NCBI GenBank assembly: GCA_900553135.1
Contig: USCO01000151.1
Span: forward strand, 1 to 5,028
DNA: 5,028 nt
Direction: 5' to 3'
Source of the DNA: an uncultured Eubacteriales bacterium
GTDB taxonomy: Bacteria > Bacillota > Clostridia > Oscillospirales > Oscillospiraceae
Below are positions 1 to 3,320 of the stretch, one piece after another (positions within the stretch are counted from its first letter, which is position 1; each line of letters begins with the position of its first letter). A program made the position numbers and the translations under genes. A model generated the notes under the pieces. The model did not search any database, was not told the origin of the DNA, and was given only the letters and a program-made list of their open reading frames with translations.

Positions 1-419
1 CACTCGCTGTCGCGCTTGGCCAGGTAGTCGTTGACGGTGACGATGTGCACGCCCTTGCCGGACAGAGCATTGAGGTAGGCGGGCAGGGTGGCCACCAGGG
101 TCTTACCTTCACCGGTCTTCATCTCGGCGATGCGGCCCTGATGCAGGATGATGCCGCCGATGAGCTGCACCCGGTAGGGACGCATGCCCAGCACACGCCA
201 GGCGGCCTCGCGGCAGGCGGCGAAAGCCTCGGGCAGGATGTCGTCCAGAGTCTCGCCCTGGGCCAGACGCTCCTTGAACTCAGGGGTCTTGGCCTGGAGC
301 TGCTGGTCGGTGAGGGCCTTGTACTCCTCCTCCAGGGCCTCGATCTTGTCCACCAGAGGCAGGATGGCCTTCACCTCCCGCTGGGAGCTGGTTCCGAAAA
401 GTTTCTGAATCAAACCCAT
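1..419 (-). CDS. secA: Preprotein translocase ATPase SecA, N-terminal part (cut by window edge)
   Basis: SecA is the motor ATPase that drives unfolded secretory proteins through the SecYEG channel at the cytoplasmic membrane. The 139 complete codons seen here begin MGLIQKLFG, a typical Firmicute-like SecA start, and run through an acidic helical N-terminal region (about residues 12-75). The conserved nucleotide-binding segment follows: VQLIGG (84-89), the Walker A stretch MKTGEGKT (100-107, with Lys106 and Thr107 as the phosphate-binding pair) and VTVNDYLAKRD (127-137). The remaining roughly 700 residues, including Walker B, the preprotein cross-linking domain and the C-terminal region, lie off the left edge. 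The ATG at 419-417 is preceded by GAGGTG with an 8-base gap, which fixes the start. No frameshift or stop is seen. It is transcribed divergently from the symporter unit and has its own promoter about 70 bases upstream. Confidence 0.97.
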   Translation of the reverse strand, partial: MGLIQKLFGTSSQREVKAILPLVDKIEALEEEYKALTDQQLQAKTPEFKERLAQGETLDDILPEAFAACREAAWRVLGMRPYRVQLIGGIILHQGRIAEMKTGEGKTLVATLPAYLNALSGKGVHIVTVNDYLAKRDSE

Positions 420-427
420 ATGTTGAA

Positions 428-433
428 CACCTC
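428..433 (-). promoter_or_regulatory. Ribosome binding site of secA
   Basis: On the minus strand GAGGTG lies 8 bases before the ATG at 419. It is a good Shine-Dalgarno match and supports that ATG as the secA start. Confidence 0.75.
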
Positions 434-488
434 GTAAAATACTGGTTTTTTTCTCCATTCATTCCCCCACTGGGGCCATTATCGTCTC

Positions 489-497
489 AGTATACCA
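489..497 (-). promoter_or_regulatory. Extended -10 promoter of secA
   Basis: Read on the minus strand, this is TGGTATACT: the -10 hexamer TATACT (5 of 6 to TATAAT) with a TGn extension. At 17 bases upstream the -35 position is only a T-run, a poor match, so this looks like an extended -10 promoter that depends little on a -35 box. The predicted start is near 482, giving a leader of about 63 bases. The leader contains a small CCCC-AGT-GGGG hairpin (465-475) of unknown relevance. Confidence 0.6.
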
Positions 498-610
498 TAT
501 CCCCCCCTGGGAAAAAAGAGTAAATTGTAAACTTTCCTACACAGATTATCCAATCTTTCCATTGCCGCCCCCTCCGATTCCGCCGTATGTGTATAAATGT
601 CCGTCAGGGG

Positions 611-639
611 TTGACATTCCTATTTGCCTGTGGTAACGT
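611..639 (+). promoter_or_regulatory. Promoter of the glycine riboswitch-symporter unit
   Basis: A perfect TTGACA -35 box (611-616) is followed after exactly 17 bases by TAACGT (634-639). That hexamer matches TATAAT only at positions 1, 2 and 6, the most important ones, and is preceded by TGG, giving an extended -10. The predicted start is around 645-648, just upstream of the first glycine aptamer, which is where a riboswitch promoter should be. Confidence 0.65.
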
Positions 640-659
640 AATGGCACAATCAAATCAGG

Positions 660-836
660 ACAAACGAAGCGCCCAGGAAAACAGCGGCATGCCGCTTACC
701 GAAGGAGTAACACTCTCAGGTGTCCCCATGGGGACGAGGACTGTGCGTGGATGTGACTCTGGAGAAGCTCTCAATGGAGTGCCGAAGGTGCAAAGCGGCC
801 CAGCCGCCAATCTCTCAGGCAAAAGGACAGAGGTAA
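660..836 (+). ncRNA. Tandem glycine riboswitch (two aptamers)
   Basis: Two consecutive glycine-binding aptamers lie in the leader of the symporter gene. Aptamer I (670-747) has P1 formed by 670-676 with 741-747 (one C-U mismatch), a GCGG/CCGC hairpin (684-695), the core ACCGAAGGAGTAA (698-710) and CTCTCAGG (713-720). A GTCCCC/GGGGAC hairpin (722-735) precedes GAGGACTG. Aptamer II (757-832) is closer to consensus: P1 is CTCTG (757-761) with CAGAG (828-832). It then shows GCCGAAGGTGCAAA (781-794), a GCGGC/GCCGC stem (795-799/803-807) and CTCTCAGGCAAAAGGACAG (812-830). The 9-base linker (748-756) is typical of tandem glycine switches. The 5' leader (about 660-669) may pair with the linker as a P0/kink-turn, but I could not resolve that pairing. 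Glycine riboswitches are known upstream of both gcv operons and AGCS symporters; the gene downstream here is an AGCS symporter. Confidence 0.93.
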
Positions 837-837
837 C

Positions 838-877
838 AGAACGTCTGATGGCGGCAGCATACCGCCCTGGACGTTCT
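838..877 (+). other. Linker hairpin between glycine aptamer II and terminator
   Basis: A two-part stem-loop: AGAACGTC (838-845) pairs perfectly with GACGTTCT (870-877). Inside it GGCGG (850-854) pairs with CCGCC (862-866) across a CAGCATA loop, separated from the outer helix by a small asymmetric internal loop. No T-run follows, so it is not a terminator. It probably belongs to the expression platform, either as a spacer that brings aptamer II close to the terminator or as part of the antitermination fold. The pairing is seen directly; the role is inferred. Confidence 0.6.
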
Positions 878-891
878 CCCTTGGCAATGTT

Positions 892-926
892 CGGACCGGC
901 GGAAGATTCTCCCCGGTCCGTTTTTT
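892..926 (+). terminator. Intrinsic terminator of the glycine riboswitch
   Basis: CGGACCGG (892-899) pairs perfectly with CCGGTCCG (913-920). Three more pairs (901-903 with 910-912) are possible inside, past a single bulged C900, and the stem is followed directly by TTTTTT (921-926). It ends 25 bases before the symporter start codon and lies inside its leader, so it must be conditional. This is the expected expression platform of the tandem glycine aptamers. Whether glycine turns it on or off is not settled by the sequence. Confidence 0.88.
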
Positions 927-933
927 GTTTGTC

Positions 934-943
934 GGGAGAGGGG
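934..943 (+). promoter_or_regulatory. Ribosome binding site of the AGCS symporter
   Basis: The purine run GGGAGAGGGG ends 8 bases before the ATG at 952 and supports that start. The in-frame TTG at 925 lies inside the terminator T-tract, upstream of this site, and would have no ribosome binding site. Confidence 0.7.
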
Positions 944-951
944 AAAACAAC

Positions 952-2361
952 ATGCCTGAATCTTTGGAAGCCGCACTTTATCCCATTGTGGTCAACATCA
1001 ACACCTACCTGTCCAGCTACATTCTGGTGTTCCTGCTCATCGGTGTTGGCCTGTTCTACTCCATCCGCACCCGCTTTGTCCAGGTCCGCTGCTTCGGCGA
1101 GGGCATGCGCAAGGTCTTCGGCAGCCTGTCCCTGCGGGGCGGACGGCAGAAGCAGGGCATGAGCTCCTTCCAGGCTCTGGCCACCGCCATTGCCGCCCAG
1201 GTGGGCACCGGCAACATCGTGGGCGGCTCGGGCGCCATCCTGGCCGGCGGCCCCGGCGCCATCTTCTGGATGTGGATCATCGCCTTCTTCGGCATGGCCA
1301 CCATCTACGCCGAGGCTACCCTGGCCATCAAGACCCGCATCACCGACGAGAACGGTGACTTCCACGGCGGCCCCGTCTACTACATCACCACCGCCTTCAA
1401 GGGCGGCTTCGGCAAGTTCCTGGCCGCTTTCTTCGCCATCGCCATCATCCTGGCCCTGGGCTTCATGGGCTGTATGGTCCAGTCCAACTCCATCGGCTCC
1501 ACCTTCCACACCGCCTTCGGCGTGCCCTCCTGGATCGTGGGCGTGGTGCTGGTCATCATCTGCGGCTTCATCTTTGTGGGCGGCGTGCAGCGTCTGGCCG
1601 CCGTCACCGAGAAGATCGTCCCCATCATGGCCGCCATCTTCCTGCTGGGCGCTCTGGCCGTGCTGGTCATCCGCATCCAGTACATCCCCGCCACCTTCGC
1701 CATGATCTTCCGCTATGCCTTTGAGCCCCAGGCCATCATCGGCGGCGGCTTCGGCTACGCGTTGAAGGAAGCCATCAGCCAGGGCGCCAAGCGCGGCCTG
1801 TTCTCCAACGAGGCCGGCATGGGCTCCACCCCCCACGCCCACGCCCAGGCCAATGTAAAGGACCCCCACGACCAGGGCGTGGTGGCCATGGTCAGCGTGT
1901 TCATCGACACCTTCATCGTGCTGACCCTCAACGCTCTGGTGGTCATCTCCACCCTGTACACCCCCGACGGCATCCTGGCCCAGGGCTACACCGAGGAAGT
2001 CGCCCAGACCATCAACAAGACCAACCTGGCTCAGACCGCCTTCGGCACCGTGTTCGGCACCCAGGCCGGCGCCATGTTCGTGGCCGTTTGCCTGTTCTTC
2101 TTCGCCTTCTCCACCGTGCTGAGCTGGAACATGTTCGGCAAGATCAACATCATCTACCTCTTCGGCAAGAAGGCCGCTCCTGTCTACTCCGTCATTGCCC
2201 TGGTGTTCATCTTCCTGGGCACCCTCATGTCCAACGACCTGGTGTGGGAGCTCACCGACATGTTCAATAACCTTATGGTCATCCCCAACGCCATCGCCCT
2301 GTTCGCCCTGTCCGGCGTGGTGGTGAAGATCTGCCACATGAACAAAAAAGCTGTCAAATAA
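952..2361 (+). CDS. Sodium:alanine/glycine symporter, AGCS family
   Basis: A complete 469-residue polytopic membrane protein that imports small neutral amino acids (alanine and/or glycine) with sodium across the cytoplasmic membrane. Family signatures are clear: GTGNIVGG (85-92), GGPGAIFWMW (99-108), GMATIYAEATLAIK (114-127), MVQSNS (175-180) and GAKRGLFSNEAGMGSTPHAHA (about 279-299, the AGCS hallmark). Hydrophobic stretches near residues 18-38, 103-120, 156-175, 193-213, 221-241, 309-335, 372-392, 409-425 and 440-460 fit the family's 10 or so membrane helices. The length is normal and the frame is unbroken. The start was chosen for its ribosome binding site. The segment after the last core helix (SWNMFGKINIIYLFG, 391-405) differs somewhat from the WSYYGE pattern I recall for many relatives. 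The glycine riboswitch just upstream points to glycine as regulator and likely substrate, but alanine cannot be excluded. It is monocistronic, with its own terminator. Confidence 0.95.
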   Translation: MPESLEAALYPIVVNINTYLSSYILVFLLIGVGLFYSIRTRFVQVRCFGEGMRKVFGSLSLRGGRQKQGMSSFQALATAIAAQVGTGNIVGGSGAILAGGPGAIFWMWIIAFFGMATIYAEATLAIKTRITDENGDFHGGPVYYITTAFKGGFGKFLAAFFAIAIILALGFMGCMVQSNSIGSTFHTAFGVPSWIVGVVLVIICGFIFVGGVQRLAAVTEKIVPIMAAIFLLGALAVLVIRIQYIPATFAMIFRYAFEPQAIIGGGFGYALKEAISQGAKRGLFSNEAGMGSTPHAHAQANVKDPHDQGVVAMVSVFIDTFIVLTLNALVVISTLYTPDGILAQGYTEEVAQTINKTNLAQTAFGTVFGTQAGAMFVAVCLFFFAFSTVLSWNMFGKINIIYLFGKKAAPVYSVIALVFIFLGTLMSNDLVWELTDMFNNLMVIPNAIALFALSGVVVKICHMNKKAVK

Positions 2362-2387
2362 TTGTGCAGTTTAAATGAATCGTTTGG

Positions 2388-2430
2388 AAACGCCCGCCGC
2401 CCCCTTGACAGGGACGGCGGGCGTTTGTTA
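2388..2430 (+). terminator. Intrinsic terminator after the AGCS symporter gene
   Basis: AAACGCCCGCCG (2388-2399) is perfectly complementary to CGGCGGGCGTTT (2415-2426), a very stable 12-bp stem starting 26 bases after the stop codon. Additional CCC/GGG pairing (2402-2404 with 2411-2413) closes the loop TTGACA. The tail TTTGTTA is short for a T-tract, but the GC-rich stem compensates. The loop coincides with a perfect -35 hexamer (see the promoter at 2405). Confidence 0.85.
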
Positions 2431-2434
2431 TCCT
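2405..2434 (+). promoter_or_regulatory. Promoter of the ZTP riboswitch-pflAB operon, nested in the upstream terminator
   Basis: A perfect TTGACA (2405-2410) and, after 18 bases, TATCCT (2429-2434, 4 of 6 to TATAAT) preceded by TGT, which gives an extended -10. Start of transcription is expected at about 2440-2442, which is the first base of the ZTP riboswitch P1 helix. The -35 box is the loop of the preceding terminator hairpin. The match quality and position are seen directly; promoter activity is inferred. Confidence 0.65.
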
Positions 2435-2440
2435 GTGGAC

Positions 2441-2508
2441 GGATCATATGACTGACGGAAGTGGGGAACCACAGGGAGTATGATCGTCATGATGCCGACC
2501 GTCTGGGC
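2441..2508 (+). ncRNA. ZTP riboswitch (pfl motif)
   Basis: A compact ZTP/ZMP-sensing aptamer with all expected elements. P1 is GATCATA (2442-2448) with TATGATC (2479-2485), a perfect 7 bp. The internal loop carries TGACTGACGGAA on the 5' side and AGGGAG (2473-2478) on the 3' side. P2 is GTGG-GGAA-CCAC (2461-2472). After an 8-base linker comes the conserved 3' domain GCCGACCGTCTGGGC (2494-2508), whose GCC/GGC ends close a small hairpin. The pseudoknot is GACGG (2454-2458) with CCGTC (2499-2503); relative to the GGCG/CGCC form I recall as consensus, both strands have changed together. ZTP riboswitches are known genetic ON switches that respond to low 10-formyl-tetrahydrofolate, and the class was named for its frequent position upstream of pfl genes, as here. 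Confidence 0.95.
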
Positions 2509-2540
2509 GCCGAAAAGTGGCCCGGAAGGGCGGCTTTTTT
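2494..2540 (+). terminator. Terminator of the ZTP riboswitch, mutually exclusive with the aptamer
   Basis: GCCGACCGTCTGGGC (2494-2508) pairs with GCCCGGAAGGGCGGC (2520-2534) over 15 positions: 12 Watson-Crick pairs, one G-U and two purine mismatches. The loop is 11 bases and TTTTTT (2535-2540) follows. The 5' arm is the entire 3' domain of the ZTP aptamer, so ligand-stabilised pseudoknot and terminator cannot coexist. This is the direct structural basis for ligand-induced readthrough into pflA. A shorter alternative stem, GCCC-GGAA-GGGC (2520-2531), exists within the 3' arm and might act as an antiterminator. Confidence 0.88.
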
Positions 2541-2567
2541 GCACCCTTTTTTGCCTTTTTGTGCCGG

Positions 2568-2574
2568 AAAGGAG
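2568..2574 (+). promoter_or_regulatory. Ribosome binding site of pflA
   Basis: AAAGGAG lies 7 bases before the ATG at 2582. It sets the pflA start and rules out the longer in-frame opening at 2480, which would begin inside the riboswitch. Confidence 0.85.
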
Positions 2575-2581
2575 TGTTTTC

Positions 2582-3304
2582 ATGACCGGACAGATCCACT
2601 CGCTGGAGAGCATGGGGCTGGTGGACGGCCCCGGGGTTCGAGCCGTGGTATTCCTCCAGGGCTGCCCCCTGCGGTGCCTCTACTGCCATAACCCGGACAC
2701 CCAGTCCTTCTCCGGCGGGACCCAGACCGAGCCCCAGGCCCTGGTGAAGCGTCTGCTGCGCTTCCGCCCCTATTTTGAGCCCTCCGGGGGCGGGGTCACC
2801 TTCTCCGGAGGCGAGCCCCTGGGGCAGCCGGAATTCCTGCTGGAATGCCTGAAGCTGCTGAAAGCCCAGGGCGTGCACACCTGCATCGACACCTCGGGCG
2901 TGGGCCGGGGAGACTATGAAGAGATCCTCCGGTACACCGACCTGGTGCTCTACGACGTAAAGCACCACCAAAGGGAGGGCTACCGCCGCATCACCGGCCG
3001 GGAGATGGACCCCACCCTGGCCTTTGTGGAGGCGGTGCGCAAGGCAGAGATCCCCATGTGGGTGCGCCACGTGGTGGTCCCCGGGCTCACCGACAGTGAG
3101 GCGCATCTGACTTCTCTCAGCCAATATATCGCCACCCTCCCCCGGGTGGAAAAGGTGGAGCTTCTCCCCTACCACACCCTGGGGGTTCACAAGTACCAAA
3201 CCCTGGGCATCCCCTATCCCCTGGAGGGTGTGCCCCCCATGGACAAAAGCAAGCTAGAGGAATGGACCCTGCGGCTGAACGAAACCTGCCGCACCGCTCA
3301 GTGA
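2582..3304 (+). CDS. pflA: Pyruvate formate-lyase activating enzyme (radical SAM)
   Basis: A 240-residue cytoplasmic radical-SAM enzyme that installs the catalytic glycyl radical on pyruvate formate-lyase, using S-adenosylmethionine and a reduced [4Fe-4S] cluster. The cluster motif is C28-P-L-R-C32-L-Y-C35-H-N-P, the CX3CX2C of the family. SGGGVTFSGGEPL (68-80) carries the SAM-binding GGE (76-78). The start IHSLESMGLVDGPGVRAVVFLQGC and the VLYDVKH and VRHVVVPGLTD segments are typical of PflA. The length matches the usual 240-250 residues of single-domain activases, with no extra ferredoxin inserts, which separates it from the larger activases of other glycyl radical enzymes. It lies 16 bases upstream of pflB and is expected to be co-transcribed with it under ZTP control. 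The order activase-then-lyase is the reverse of the familiar pflB-pflA order of E. coli. Confidence 0.96.
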   Translation: MTGQIHSLESMGLVDGPGVRAVVFLQGCPLRCLYCHNPDTQSFSGGTQTEPQALVKRLLRFRPYFEPSGGGVTFSGGEPLGQPEFLLECLKLLKAQGVHTCIDTSGVGRGDYEEILRYTDLVLYDVKHHQREGYRRITGREMDPTLAFVEAVRKAEIPMWVRHVVVPGLTDSEAHLTSLSQYIATLPRVEKVELLPYHTLGVHKYQTLGIPYPLEGVPPMDKSKLEEWTLRLNETCRTAQ

Positions 3305-3320
3305 GAAAGGAATGGTAGCA

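Noticed and set aside
45..437. Plus-strand open frame opposite secA
   Set aside because: secA on the minus strand is unambiguous; this is its mirror frame.
465..475. CCCC-ACT-GGGG hairpin in the secA leader as a terminator or operator
   Set aside because: Only 4 bp with a 3-base loop and no T-run on the downstream side of either strand, so no function can be supported.
925..951. TTG at 925 as the symporter start
   Set aside because: It lies within the terminator T-run with no Shine-Dalgarno sequence. The ATG at 952 has a strong one at the right distance.
587..1162. A 191-residue plus-strand open frame starting before the glycine riboswitch
   Set aside because: It runs through the promoter, both aptamers, the terminator and the start of the symporter in another frame. 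No ribosome binding site was seen, and the sequence is fully explained by regulatory RNA.
655..2337. A 560-residue open frame on the minus strand, rich in His, Gly, Asp and Glu
   Set aside because: It is antisense to the AGCS gene and the glycine riboswitch. The long open frame arises from G/C-ending codons on the real strand, and its composition is low-complexity with no recognisable domain.
2480..2581. Upstream in-frame start for pflA at 2480
   Set aside because: It would translate part of the ZTP aptamer and terminator. The ATG at 2582 has a strong AAAGGAG site, and from there the protein matches the usual PflA N-terminus.
2444..3199. A 251-residue minus-strand open frame opposite pflA
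   Set aside because: It is antisense to a well-supported gene and a riboswitch, and its protein resembles nothing known to me.
3312..3320. ATG at 3312 as the pflB start
   Set aside because: It directly abuts the AAAGGA site, which is too close for initiation; 3321 has 9-base spacing.
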